Below are positions 20,337 to 31,406 of a stretch of DNA of 64,000 nt, one piece after another (positions within the stretch are counted from its first letter, which is position 1; each line of letters opens with the position of its first letter). Origin of the DNA: Nepenthes gracilis (Eukaryota > Streptophyta > Magnoliopsida > Caryophyllales > Nepenthaceae); contig BSYO01000010.1 in NCBI GenBank assembly GCA_033239525.1, positions 11,497,379 to 11,561,378 of the forward strand. Reading direction: 5' to 3'. Position numbers and translations under genes: made by a program. The notes beneath the pieces are model-generated. The model saw only the letters and a list, made by a program, of their open reading frames with translations. It had not been told where the DNA came from and did no database searches.

Positions 20337-21834
20337 TCTGGGCCGACTTATAGTTAGGACCTGGCATGTCCATTATGGGTCTTGTTGGCTACTGCGCATT
20401 CTTCCGCAAGTTGCGGCAGATCTTGTCTTCATCTAGCGTCACGCTTTCCTCAGACGATCACGCGGGCTTTTCGGATGCCGCAGAGATTCGGTGCTTTGGA
20501 TGGAAGGATTCGCATGCCAGAATTTGTGTCGACATTGAAGGTTTTCCTGTTTGGTGAATGATGGTCATCAGGCAGCATGCTCTGCTGGGCGCGAATAGTG
20601 TGCTAGCTCGCCCATAAATAGGGGAGCCCCTGACGAGAGAGATCCATGCCTTAGCCAATTTTCGGAGGAATGATGCGAAGCCCTTGGCTTGTCCCACTCC
20701 CAGTAGGAGTCTGCAAAGAAATTGAATGGACTTGTTGGAGATCCAAAGCTTTAGCCGAAGACTATCTTTATGCCCTGATTGCAGGTGCTTCCTCGTACTA
20801 ATGAGGGTGGCTTGGCCACTTTACCGCCGTTTTATGCCTTCCTCATGGCCGACATGACCTCTAGTGTATGGGAGGGTGCTTACAGAGCTATCATGGGGCA
20901 CTTTGTCCTTGGGATAGCGCATCGCTGACGACCTCAACCGCATCCGGTGGATCATGTGTGTCGTCCATAAGGGAGGTGAAAAATGGAGTCCCTATAGGGC
21001 AAGCGTGGGCTAGCCGTGTCCGTACCGAGACTACTGCTATGAGTGCTGGTTCTGTCGCCGCTGCGGTTAACATTTGGTGAACTTTCAGCGTCTGGCCAAC
21101 ACCGGTGGCTCTAATGCTCGGGTGGATCAAGGTTCTAGTGATGGAGCCAGAGAGATCTGATGTAGACCTCATTTCGTGATAAGGATTCAAGCATCCGGAG
21201 CCACTATTTCGGGCTTTATGCTCCGTATTGTATCTTTTCTTTTTTTGTACTTTTGCTGTTGTAAGTTTTTTACTTGTAAAGGAACCTCGATTAATAAAAG
21301 TAGCAGCAGTTGCCTTTATCCTTCTTTCTTGTTACATGAACCTTCTTCTTTTTATCGCTTAGCGCATTATATCTCAAGGGCTATTGGACCCCTTCGATGT
21401 CATACGCACCAACCCTTGTGTTTGAACGTTCCCAGTTGCCCGTCGTCTATTCCGCCGGTGCCATCCTTTGAGCCTTGTGCGGGCCGTCGACGGGAGGACG
21501 TGGTGTGAAGAGATTGCTAACGCTTGTCACCCCAGGAGATCAAACGCTGCAGGTAGACGTCACCTCTACAGAATATTCTGACGTATTGATTGCGTGGGAG
21601 GTCTTGGGGCATCACATCATAATGACTTTCTTTGGAAAGGCGCAATGCTTTGGCGATTCGCCACGTAGGAGGAGCTGTCGGCTCTCTCCCACCAAGTTTC
21701 TGCCTCAGAGCAATGCCATTCCCAGGGGATTTTGGTTATTTTAATACCTGAGTTCCCTCCAAGACTTTGTGTCTTTTGGTTTCTTTGAGTGTGTGAGACT
21801 CGTGCTACCTTTGCCTTTTCTCATCTCGACATCA
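20337..21834. other. E2 region between antisense gene and 3' LTR
   Basis: No clear coding. The part near 21560-21680 is related to 48590-48780 of E3 (translated: GHHIIMTFFGKAQCF versus GHCVIIALLGKVRCF). It may hold the promoter and first exon or 5' leader of the antisense gene. Confidence 0.4.
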
Positions 21835-22447
21835 ATGGAAAGGTCATCTTCTTCATCAGAATTTGAGCCATCCTCTGGGGAGTCCATGAGGGACACACAC
21901 ACCTCAGGAATCCATGACGAGGCTGCCCCTGGTGCTACGACAGCAGAAGGCTACCGCTCAGAGGCCTCCATTGTCGGGACCGATAAGATTCCTGAGAGCC
22001 CCGCTGGGTTTTGAGATGGAGGCATCGTCCACTTCCTCACGGCACCACAGGCCTAGGAGGGTGGATCCCGCACTCCACCAAGTCGCCAGGGCTGTGGAGG
22101 ACATGGAAGCCCGCGTGTAGGCCATTGCTGGTGTGGTCTAGTAGGCTCAGGCTCACGTGGTGCACTTTGAGCGGGCATGGACAGAGTTTGAGACAAGGGT
22201 GTCGAGGCTTGCTGGTGCCAACATGTAGGCTCAAGATCGCATACTGTCTCTTCAGGAGAAGCTTGAGCAACTTTGGGTACGGTCCAGAGAGGAGTGTGTG
22301 TGACTTGAGGCTGAGTTGAGGTCGAGGTTCATGCCGAAGGAGATGGCTCCTGTACTGGAAAGGGGGTTCCAAGACGATGTTCGTCTCAGTCAAAGGATAG
22401 TTACGCTGGAGGAGCCAAACTTTCACATCAACATCCTGGACTCTTGA
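21835..22447 (+). pseudogene. E2 antisense gene, first part (aORF1)
   Basis: Antisense to gag-pol. Starts MERSSSSSEFEPSSGESMRD, a serine/acid-rich N-terminus, then after a frameshift near 22010 MEASSTSSRHHRPRRVDPAL, and a coiled-coil-like stretch (ERAWTEFETRVSRLAGANM, ILSLQEKLEQLWVRSREECV). E3 has the same gene on its minus strand (46510-46286 and 44072-43591), including the SSSSE start and the QEELKRN-type coiled coil. It carries several stops. Function unknown; the antisense position downstream of pol is characteristic of Tat elements. Confidence 0.6.
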
Positions 22448-22968
22448 AACTAAGTGCCTTGACGCGCGCGGATCTGACGGAGTACTCGGCTCTGGATCCT
22501 TCTGGGCGCGGTGAGGGTAGCTAGTTGTACTTTGTGGCTGCGAGCTGCCTTCTATTGTAAAAAAAGTTTATTATATAATAAAATCTTTTACTTAGCCGTG
22601 CGATTTATTTACTGTTATTTGTTATACTCAAATGGTTCATTTTTCCTTTTTGGTGGGTGCCCTAGAAGTCTCGTTGCCACAGGTCCTGTTGATCAGAATT
22701 TTCACATTAAATGCAGGTGTGACAGTTGGAATTTCGATAGGCGGATAAAATGACAGTAGGAATCAACCTGACAGGGGTCATGATTGGCTACTGCTTAGAA
22801 CTCGCAACACCTCTGCCGAACGGGCACGTGGCCTGGCCATTAGGCAAAATATCGATGGAGTTTCCCGAATGATGGCACCGGGTTGCTTATTTAAGCGACT
22901 CCTTAATGAATTCCATTCTTCGTGCTTCCATGTACTGAGAGCCTCCGACATTTCCTTTAGAGAAAGAG

Positions 22969-24760
22969 ATGGCAAAGAAGAAGAGTTCTCCCTCCTCTTC
23001 CCTAGTTTCTCATACAGTTCGCCATGTGGGAGGCAATATTGGGTCTGTCTTGATGGCGAGTGCCATTGCCGCATTGAAAGTGGACTACAAAATCTCCATT
23101 GGTATAGCCTACCATGCTCCTGGCTTAACTGGTAGGGCCAATGCCCTTCCAGAGAGCTTTATCTCCATTTATGAGCACCACCTGAAGGAAGGGCCTCACT
23201 GCCCATGCCGCGGGATCTGTATGTACTTATCGAGGCATTAGGTGTCTCTATCACGAGGCTCCACCCTAATGTCGTTCATTATTTGGTTACTTTGTGCATT
23301 CTTGCTCGTCTTCTAGTCTTGCATGTTTGATGCGAACACAGCGAAGATAATCTTCCACTTCATGAATTCTGAGGATTGGATCTTGATGTTTCCTTGAACC
23401 GACTTTCACTTTTAGGGAGGAATCCAGACTAGGTAAAGAACTAAAAGAACCATTTTTTCTTCTTGTAGGAACTCTCAAACTCAGAGCTCTTCCAAGTGGG
23501 GTCCAATCCTAAGGCTCTTTCATGGGGACATGGTCACCAAGGAGGTGAGTGAGGCGACGAAGCTAGTCACTTTCATCCACTAGGAGACAAAGACATTTTC
23601 TATCCAAGGCTATTACTTGACCTCCCATGCCTTTGCCGCCACAAAGTGGGGTCCGAAATCTGGATGGGCGATCGTTGGCCCAGAGAAAGAAGGCTGGGGC
23701 CATCGTGCTCTAGGAGCCGTTGGGGGAAGGCGCTAGAGAGAGTTGCTCACTGCTGGAGACTTCTTCAAACAAAGAGGTGGAGGCTCCACTGAAGAGGCTG
23801 AGAGAAGCTGGAGGCACTTCCACCTAGACGTCGCAGAGGCTCACTGCGAGGCCAACCACACATGCCGTGAGCTCTACTCCGGATCGGGCATCAGATTCGG
23901 AGCCACGGGAGGGAGTGGCTAAGCACTCACCAATTCCTACCAAGGTGTTGGCTAAGTATAGTGTTCCCATCATGGAGCTTCATTCCAAAGGAGAGTCCCC
24001 CGTGGGTCCCTTCATTGATCTGGAGCCGCAGGAGGCGGCTACTAGGGGCATGTCGATCATGGAGATTGACGCACCAGATCTTGAGGAGGCTTAGGATGTC
24101 GGTGCTTTAGAACTTTCGCTAGAGTCAGTAGAGACTCCAGAGCTTACTAGATTGCCCACTAGGGTGCCCCTAGAGGCGTGCGCCTAGGAGAGTGCTGCCA
24201 CCTAGGAAGAAGTTGAAGCCAGACGGGTTTTTAGTCCATTTGGTGCTGACTTGGCCCTAGGGACTGTCCTGGAAGGGATGGTTCAGGAGTCATAGCCCTT
24301 AGGCATTCACCCATCACCCATGGCTCCAGATGTTCCCAGCTCCATAGAGGTCATTGCCGAGCACATAGAGCCCCAGAGCTTGTTAGCATCAGGAAGTGGC
24401 CCTTGTCACACGGATGCGTCCCTCACTCAAGTAAGATCGCCCTAGATCGTGCGTTCCCCTGCTAACTGGAACTCTGAGAATTTTTTATCTTTTATTTTCC
24501 CTTGTAGATCCCTAGGGGACCTAACTCCCTCAACGCAGTGTTCGCTCAATTGTGCAGATACTTTCACTGGGCTAGGAAAGAGTCCAAATAGGAGATAGCC
24601 TAACGTGCGGGAGTTGAAATTGCTGTGCTCAGGGAGGAAAATGAGCGGCTGAGGGACGCGAACGGGTGGCTGGTGCAGGAGAGCAATCAGCTAAGGCAGG
24701 AAGTCGAATAGCTAAGGGGACCAACCTCCACTTTGGAGGATGACATCTCTCGGCTTTCCG
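22969..24760 (+). pseudogene. E2 antisense gene, second part (aORF2): PF04195-like domain and coiled coil
   Basis: Starts MAKKKSSPSSS at 22969, the same first eleven residues as in E3. Then ALPESFISIYEHHLKEGPHC, and after a frameshift near 23205 PRDLYVLIEALGVSITRLHP then NVVHYLVTLCILARL. This pattern is that of the plant 'putative gypsy type transposon' domain (PF04195), from memory of the motif. A basic WKNRFFFL-type block follows in decayed form (near 23400-23470). The C-terminal part is a leucine/glutamate-rich coiled coil (VLREENERLRDANGWLVQES). An intron is inferred at 24431-24507. Its role in the element is unknown. Confidence 0.65.
24431..24507 (+). other. Probable intron in the E2 antisense gene
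   Basis: GTAAGATCGCC ... TTTTCCCTTGTAG, 77 bases, with a branch-point-like CTAAC at about 24472 and a T-rich tract. It follows exon end CCTCACTCAA. E3 has an intron in the same place (41711-41620) after CTTCACTCAG. The shared position and splice signals support it. Confidence 0.65.
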
Positions 24761-25045
24761 AAGACCTCAGGCTACGGTTCACTCCGGAAGAGGTGCGCCT
24801 CGCACACGATGCCAGGTTCTAGGATGGCATCCATCTGCGTTGCCGGGTCCCCTCCGTCGCACTCCCGGGTGTCGTCGTGGGTGTCTTTCATCTGGAGAAC
24901 ACAAGGATCTCTAACGGCTCCCGCTCGAGAGACTTCCTTGAAGAGGTTGGCCCATCCGACCCATAGGGCCAGCGTAGCTCTTGTATGGCTTTTCTCCCTT
25001 TTTTGTTGCCCAATGCCGCCGTGTAACCTCATACGTACATTATAA

Positions 25046-25859
25046 GTGAAAGGCAGCTACTATTCTTGCATTTGATATCTCCGAGCTCATGATATTACTT
25101 TTGGAATCGTAACTCACATTTTAACAACTAAGCTGTGAAGCTATTGTCGCCAAGGCCCCAATCCGGTGCCTTCTTGCGCTGTACTTGTCCTTCATCAGAG
25201 AATGTTGTTGCATCTTGCACATTTAATGAGAAGCTTAGTCTAGTAAAGTGGACGTCGTCGCAAGCCCAGTGGAGTCACGCTAAGGGCCAGTTGGGTTTTC
25301 ACACCACCGTAATTAGACTCTAGGTCTTAGGCCTTTTCGCACACGAGACCTATCTTAGGTGCTCAGCCTCGCTCAAGAAGTCGTTGCCCTCGTGTGCATG
25401 GTCCTAACCCACGACCATCAAAGACTAAGGGTGCTTTCATCTCCAAGAGATGGTTGCCACATGCCTGCTATTCTTGCCCCCTAAGGTTTTGGTGGACGTG
25501 TGTTGGGGACTTCAAAAGACCCCATGCCTAATATTTCGACCGCATGGGTCGCCTAGTACAAAACCATGGTTTTAACAACCGCCTAGGGCCTTTTGATGCG
25601 TAGTCGAGATTTGGAGATGACTGCTTTCAGCCCGCTTGGCACGGAGCCAAGGTTTTGTTTTATGAACGGATGAAGATCCTCCCAACTTAGGGGCAATCAA
25701 GGTCATTTTGCTTTTTAAATGTCATGCATGCAAACACTCGTATGAATAAATACACAAGATTGTAAAATAATCAATTTTATTAAATGAAAACACAATACAT
25801 GTACAAGCATTCCATATCGTGCGTGTGTATGTCTTACTTGGGCTTGGCGTTGCCTATTG
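25046..25859. other. E2 spacer between integrase and antisense gene
   Basis: Non-coding. The part at about 25500-25690 is related to the region of E3 that holds the 82-bp tandem repeats (shared words such as GGCGGCC-like and CCAAGGTTTTG, and the CTTAGGGGCAATCAAGGTCA end), but here no repeat array is present. Confidence 0.5.
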
Positions 25860-27060
25860 ATAATATTTTTTGAGGTTGGCGGTGTTCTAGGTTCGCATGA
25901 CAAACTTGCCGTCCTGGGTGCGTAACTTGTACACTCCATTCCGGAGGATTGCTAAAACGATGAATGAGGTCTCCCAGCTTGGGGAGAGTTTGTTCCTACT
26001 TACGGCCTTTCCCGCTATCTCTACACTCCGGAGGACTAGGTCTCCAACCTCGAGCGAGTGTGCCTTCACCCGCTTGCTGTAGTATCATGGGATGCATTAT
26101 TGGTAGGCTGCTATCCTCAAGTGGGCCACGTGACAGACTTCTCGGAGCAAGTTTAGGCACTCCTTGAGTCTCTAGGAGTCGGTGGTTGGATCAAAATATT
26201 TGACTAGTAGGCAGGGAAGTCCCTCTTCGACAGGGACGACCTCTTCAACTCCATAGCAGAGATTGAATGGCGTCTCCCTCGTCAACTCTCGCGGGGTCCT
26301 AAGGTATGACCAGAGCACATAGAAGGCAATTTGTCGACCAAGGAGCCCCCTTGCGTTTTCCAGTTTGGTCTTCACCGTGCAGTAGTGTGTGGTTGGTGAC
26401 TTCGACTTGCCCGTTCACTGAGGGTATGCCACAGATGTATGGATTAGCCTAATGCATAAACTTGCACAGTACTTGGTGAACTATTTGCCAATGAATTGGG
26501 TTCCGTTGTCAGTTATTATGACCTCAAGAATCCTAAAATGACAAATAATGTTCTGGAGGAACTCTGTTGCGTTCTTCTCAGTGATTTTCACCAGAGGAAT
26601 TGCTTCTACCCACTTGGTGAAGTAGTCAATACCAACGATAAGGAACTTCCTCTATTTGGTGGCCAAGGGCATAGGTTTAAGGATATCTAGCCACCATTGT
26701 GTGAAAGGTCATGGGGAGTAAAGGCTGTGTAGCTCTGTGTGAGGTAGATGAGCCATGGACCCATCAACCTAGCAGCTCTCACACTTCTTCACAAATTCTA
26801 GGGCGTCCCGCTTTATCATGGGCTAGAAAAGACCTTGTCATATGATCTTGAATGCGAGGTTTTTTCCTTTGATCTACGAGCCGAATATGCCGAGGTGAAC
26901 TTCACTCAGAGCGAACATGGCTTTCTCAGGAGTTACGCACTTTAGGTAGGGAGTGGAATACCCCCTCCAGTATAGCCTACCATCAATGATTGAGTATCAA
27001 CTTGTTGTCTTCTTGATTCGCTTGGCCTTATCAGTTTCCGTAGGCAAAATTCCGTCTATC
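25860..27060 (-). pseudogene. E2 integrase
   Basis: The zinc-binding end keeps EFVKKCESC (CxxC); the two histidines are blurred by frameshifts. The core shows QWWLDILKPMPLATK, RKFLIVGIDYFTKWVEAIPL, then VIITDNGTQF and IHTSVAYPQ. The C-terminal region (26375-25887) reads LCYGVEEVVPVEEGLP and VGDLVLRSVEIAGKA then LRNGVYKLRTQDGK. It is broken by stops. No chromodomain follows, as expected for Tat. Confidence 0.88.
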
Positions 27061-27229
27061 AGATATCTGTGGTATGAGGTCATCCAATTGTCACCCTCGT
27101 TGACCTATAGTACTTGCTGGTCCGGACCGTCTACACGTGGTTTAGCTAGGCTTTTTCGCATGCTCCTGGCATACTAATCTGGAGATCCTGTAGCTGCATC
27201 CCTCGCTAACTGATCAGTTTTCTAGTTTT

Positions 27230-27600
27230 CGACTTTGGGGACGTATTCGATCTCAAAACTTTTGAATGCCTAGATCTGAGCTTTTGCTTTCGTCAGGTGC
27301 TTTGCGAGTTAAGGGTTTAATGCCTCGAAGGCTCCTTGGATTTGATTGACCACTACCTCCAAGTCGCTGTGCACGACCAGCGACTTTGCGGTGCACTCCT
27401 TTGCTAGACAAAGTTTCGCAAGAAGGGCTCCATACTCTGCCATGTTATTGGTTGTAGAGAAAGTCAGCGTGACGGAGTACTTGATCTCTTTCTTGTCCAG
27501 AGTTCTGAGCACAACTCTGGCTCTGCTGCCTATTTGGGTAGATGATCCATCAACATTTAGGATCCACACGGGAACGTCCAGTGCATCCAAGCTCTTTGGG
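27230..27600 (-). pseudogene. E2 second RNase H (aRNase H) domain
   Basis: VPVWILNVDGSSTQIGSRAR, then TTNNMAEYGALLAKLCLAKE and VVHSDLEVVVNQIQG. This is the archaeal/plant-type RNase H that Tat elements carry between the first RNase H and integrase. The first three catalytic acids (D in NVDG, E in MAEY, D in HSDL) are all kept in E2; in E3 and E4 one or two are lost. Confidence 0.85.
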
Positions 27601-27689
27601 CTGCTCCGGGCCTCCAGAGCTAGGTATGAAGTCCGCCAACACCTGGCCTTTGAGGGCTGGCCATGGTCGGAACTCCATGTCAAACTCGC

Positions 27690-28165
27690 CCGACTCTATG
27701 GCCCACTTGACTAGCCGCTGAGAGGTCTCCAGTTTCTAGAGGATTTACTTCAGAGGTTGATCCATCAAAATGATGATCTGATGTGCTTGAAAGTAGAGCC
27801 TCAACTCTAGAACAGATGAGGGTTAGCACAATCCTCTCCGCATACAGGTATTGAGTCTCTATGTCTGTCAATACCCTACTCATGTAGTCACTGGTTGTTG
27901 TGTGCCATCGTGCTCTCTGATGAGCATTGAGATGAGCACCGTGTCCAACGTTGCAAGGTAGAGGTACAGGTCCTCACTCGCGAATGGTGAGCTCAGAAGA
28001 TGAGGATTAGCAAGGTCTGCCTTCAGCTCTTGGAATGCTTCCTCACATTCATTGGTACCAGAATCCAAATGCTTTTGTTCCTCCGAGAGCCTTGAAGAAG
28101 GGTAGGTACTTCTCCACAAACTTGGCTAGGAACCGTGATAGGGCTGCCAATCATCCCGTGAGTTT
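27690..28165 (-). pseudogene. E2 RNase H (first)
   Basis: Follows RT. Seen: ECEEAFQELKADLANPHLLS, LYLYLATLDTVLISMLIREH, then DGTQQPV and MSRVLTDIETQYLYAERIVL. In this first RNase H the usual catalytic aspartate (YLAVSD-type) has degenerated to YLATLD. This domain degrades the RNA strand of the hybrid during replication. Confidence 0.8.
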
Positions 28166-28169
28166 CTAA

Positions 28170-29110
28170 ACTTCCTTCATAGTCCGCGGAAGGCTCATAT
28201 CCAGGATGGCTTTGATTTTCTCTGAGTTTTCTTCTATGCCACGTTGGGATACTATAAAGCCTAAGAACTTTTCAGAAGTTACCCCGAACGCACACTTGGT
28301 CAGGTTGAGCTTCATACCGTGAGCTCGGCACCTAGAAGATCTCCTCCAGATCATGAACATGGTCATCTGCTATTCTACTATTGATGAGCATATCGTCAAT
28401 GTACACCTATACGTTCCTTCCGATCTGGACCTCAAATATCTTGTTCATAAGATGCTGGTAGGTTGCCTCGGTATTTTAGAGGCCGAAGCGCAAGACCTTC
28501 TAGTAATATGTTTCCTAGCCGGTCGTGAATGAGATATGTTCCTCTTTGTCCGAATCCATCCTAATTTGCTTATGGCCTGAGTAGGCATCCATGAAGCTTA
28601 GGAGCTCCTACCCGGATGTGGAATCTACCAATTGATCGATCCAAGGGAGTGGAAAGCTGTCTTTAGGATAGGCTTTATTCACGCCAGTGAAGTCCACGCA
28701 CATTCACTACTTGCCATTGCTTTTCTTTACAAGCACGACGTTGGATAGCCAATCCGGATTCTAGACTTTCCTTATGATTCCGGCGTCTAGTAGTCTCTTC
28801 ACTTCCTCTCTTATAGCTATTAGCTTATCGATGGAGTAGTTCCTGTACTTTTGCCTGACGGGCTTGTGATCAGGATCGAGGCCCTACTTGTGATTGGAAT
28901 CGAGGCCCTACTTGTCGACCATTATTTTCACCGGTATCCCAGGCATGCCAGTAGGGACCCACATGAACACGTTAGAGTTCTTCTGGAGGAAGCTAATGAG
29001 CCGATCGCAGTTGGCTGCAATGAGAGAGTCGCTGATATGCACGCACTTCTCTGGCTCGATAGGGTCTAGAGGGATCACTTCAGTTGCTTCACCTGACTAG
29101 ACTTGCTGCA
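28170..29110 (-). pseudogene. E2 reverse transcriptase
   Basis: Readable motifs, in order: PEKCVHISDSLIAANCDRLI, LDAGIIRKV, DWLSNVVLVKKSNGK, CVDFTGVNKAYPKDSFPLPW, LSFMDAYSGHKQIRMD, and the catalytic box VYIDDMLINS (about 28414-28385), which is intact here. At least six stops (several TGG to TAG or TGA changes) occur. Of the three Tat elements, E2 alone keeps both aspartates of the YxDD box. Confidence 0.88.
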
Positions 29111-29119
29111 GCGTGGCTT

Positions 29120-29600
29120 CATCGCGGAGATCCAAGTCTTTGTCCAACGGTCTGGCATCGTTGGGGCGACTTAGGATAGATAGTACGTCCGCCCCATCAC
29201 CTGATCACCGATCACCTCTCCGACGCCGTACGGGATCAAAAACTTCACATTCAGATGAGGGATCAAAGTAACAGCCCCGAAGGACGTGAGGAATGGTCTA
29301 CCTAGAATGGTGTTGTAGACGGATGACAGATCGACGATAAGGAACATTAGCTCTCACATTGTGGTACACGGGTAAGTTCCCATCATGATCTCTAGCTGGA
29401 TTTCTCCCTGCACAAGTACAGGTTTGTTATCCAGGCTGTACAGAGGGCATCGGCTGATTTCATCTGGTTTTGGCTCAATCCAAGTTTAAAGAAAGTGTTA
29501 AGATATAATAAATTTTTGAAGCTTTCATTATCAATAAAGACTCATTTCAGCTGGTAATCGACCGTACCATCTGAAACAATGGTGGATATAACAAGGGGAT
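29120..29600 (-). pseudogene. E2 aspartic protease
   Basis: Minus strand shows YQLK*VFIDNESFKNLLYLN then TFFKLGL, the protease active-site region of Tat elements with the D-T/S-G triad reading D-N-E. The flap and later part are out of frame. E3 and E4 carry the same FIDN at this place followed by K and G. Role: cleaving the polyprotein in the particle. Confidence 0.7.
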
Positions 29601-29649
29601 CAGAATGGGAGAAGGTTACAAGTGCCATACCATCACTGCTAAAGCTAAT

Positions 29650-31396
29650 GACATCACTCCCATCTCCTACTCTAGCTCTCTTGTTGCTAGAAGCCTACTT
29701 GGGTTGCGCTAGCCTGCTACACTTGGCTGGCCCAGTTGAGATCATGTTGATCACGTCGGCAGCCGTACAGTTCCTCTGAGGCTTGCTCCCCTTGCCCTCT
29801 GAGGCTATGGGGGCTTGCCCCAAACCCTTCATGAATCGTTTGAGGTGTCCACGGTGGATCAGGTTCTCTATTTTCTGCTGCAAGGTTCGACAGTTCTCCG
29901 TAGAATATCCTAGGTAGCGGTGGTGGTACTAGAGTATTTCATCTTGTCTCCACCGCTTGGACCCTTCGGCGGTTTTCGCCACTTGAAAAACTTTTCATCT
30001 TGGATCTGCATCAGGATGTTTGTACAAGTATCGTTTAGGAAAGTTAAGGGCATTGGCCCATACTCCTTCTTGGATCCCAGCGAAGACCGCGACTACTTGC
30101 GATGTTCCTGGAAGCGGTTGTTTTCATCATTCATCTTCTTCCCAACGGTTGGCTTAGGTCCTTCCGAGGGCTGTCCACGCTCGGGATGCTTTGCCTCATT
30201 GGCCTCTTCCACCGAGATATAAGCTCGGGTGATGGCCTCAGTTTATCGGAAGGACTGAGGGCGCTGATGTGATAAGTACTTGAAGAAGTCCCCTGCTGTT
30301 AACATGGCAATAAAGGCGTTGAGCTTCAACTCTTCAAAGAGCTGGGGGAACCAGCACGCTTCTATGATTAATTGATTGAGGAACCACTTTAGGCTTTCGT
30401 CCGGCCTCTTGCGGAGGCGGACTAGGTGCCATGTCTGCTTCTCCTCCCTCCGACTAGAGGTGAACCGGCTTAAGAAACAGTCTACGAGCTTGTTGAAGGA
30501 GTGGATGAAGTTTGGCAGGAGGTCATAGAACCAAAGTAGCGTGTCCCCTCTAAGGGTGATGGGGAAACACTGGCACATCACTCCCTCGCTTGCTCGATAG
30601 AGGGACAGATGAGTGTAGAAGTAATTGAGGTTGTCCATTAGATCCTTACTCCCATCGTATCCGTCTAGCGTTGGCATTTTGAACTTGCGGGGAAGCGGTT
30701 AGGTTTGGATGACCATGGCGAAGGGTGACCTCTGCAAGTTAGCGGAAGACCGTCCGGACTTCTCCTTGAATAGGTGGTTCCAAATCACCTCCACCTTTTC
30801 CTCCATCGGTGGGTTGGATCTGCTCCTCTACGCGTTGATGATGTTGTGGAGCTCCGTGTGACCCTACGGGTTCTGCTAGGCATGTTGGCCGCGATGGCTT
30901 CCCACATAAGGCAGCCATGCGTTGCACGAGCTTGCGGCTGTTTGCCTCCTTTCACTGCGGGAGTTACGGGGGTTGCACCGCTCTAGGCTTTCCTCCCGCT
31001 CATCCCGGCTAGGGTGGCTTCCAGCCACTGTCTGGGCCCTACTGTTGGAGGTCGCCTGAGTCTCGGTGTCGTTAGGATGATCTGATCTACCCCTAGGGGC
31101 TCTGGTACAACGCCTTCCTCGCCTAGAGGATGATGCCGAGGAGAAGCCTCCATCCACTAGGTGCTCGTTCGATTGAAGAGGGCCTGAAGCATTAGCCTCA
31201 TGTTGCCCATTTTGGCAGCCAGTTGGTGGACGTCAGGCTGCCCACTCTTGTCGACACGGCTACCCACCGAGAGGTCATCACCGTGAGTGGCTGCGTCTCT
31301 TGCTAGAATGATGGCTTGCACCCTGATGTTGACCATCTCGGTGTAAAGGAGTGAGTGTTGAGGGGAGACGTTAGACTTTTGTCGTGTTTTCCACAA
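29650..31396 (-). pseudogene. E2 gag
   Basis: The N-terminal part (31396-31157) ends in VHQLAAKMGNMRLMLQAL, the typical start of Tat gag. A basic, low-complexity linker follows. The capsid-like retrotransposon gag domain is clearest at 30677-30243: MPTLDGYDGSKD, CFPITLRGDTLLWFYDLLPN and EKQTWHLVRLRKRPDESLKW. The C-terminal nucleic-acid-binding piece (about 29940-29700) reads YHHRYLGYSTENCRTLQQKI, a decayed form of the CxFHxxxGHxxxxC motif. The main frame runs from 31157 to 30243 with several stops, then frameshifts. Gag would form the cytoplasmic virus-like particle. Confidence 0.85.
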
Positions 31397-31406
31397 ACGG
31401 CGCCAA
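31390..31406 (-). other. Primer-binding site of E2
   Basis: Minus strand reads TTGGCGCCGTTTGTGGA directly after the LTR end. TGGCGCCG is the form common in Tat-lineage elements, usually ascribed to tRNA-Arg. E3 and E4 have different first halves here but keep the following GTCTGTGGGA-like part. Confidence 0.75.

Noticed and set aside
22969..24760. A DNA-transposase gene, as the Pfam name 'putative gypsy type transposon' might suggest
   Set aside because: No catalytic motif is seen, it recurs at the same place in two Tat elements, and it is better treated as an accessory antisense gene of those elements.
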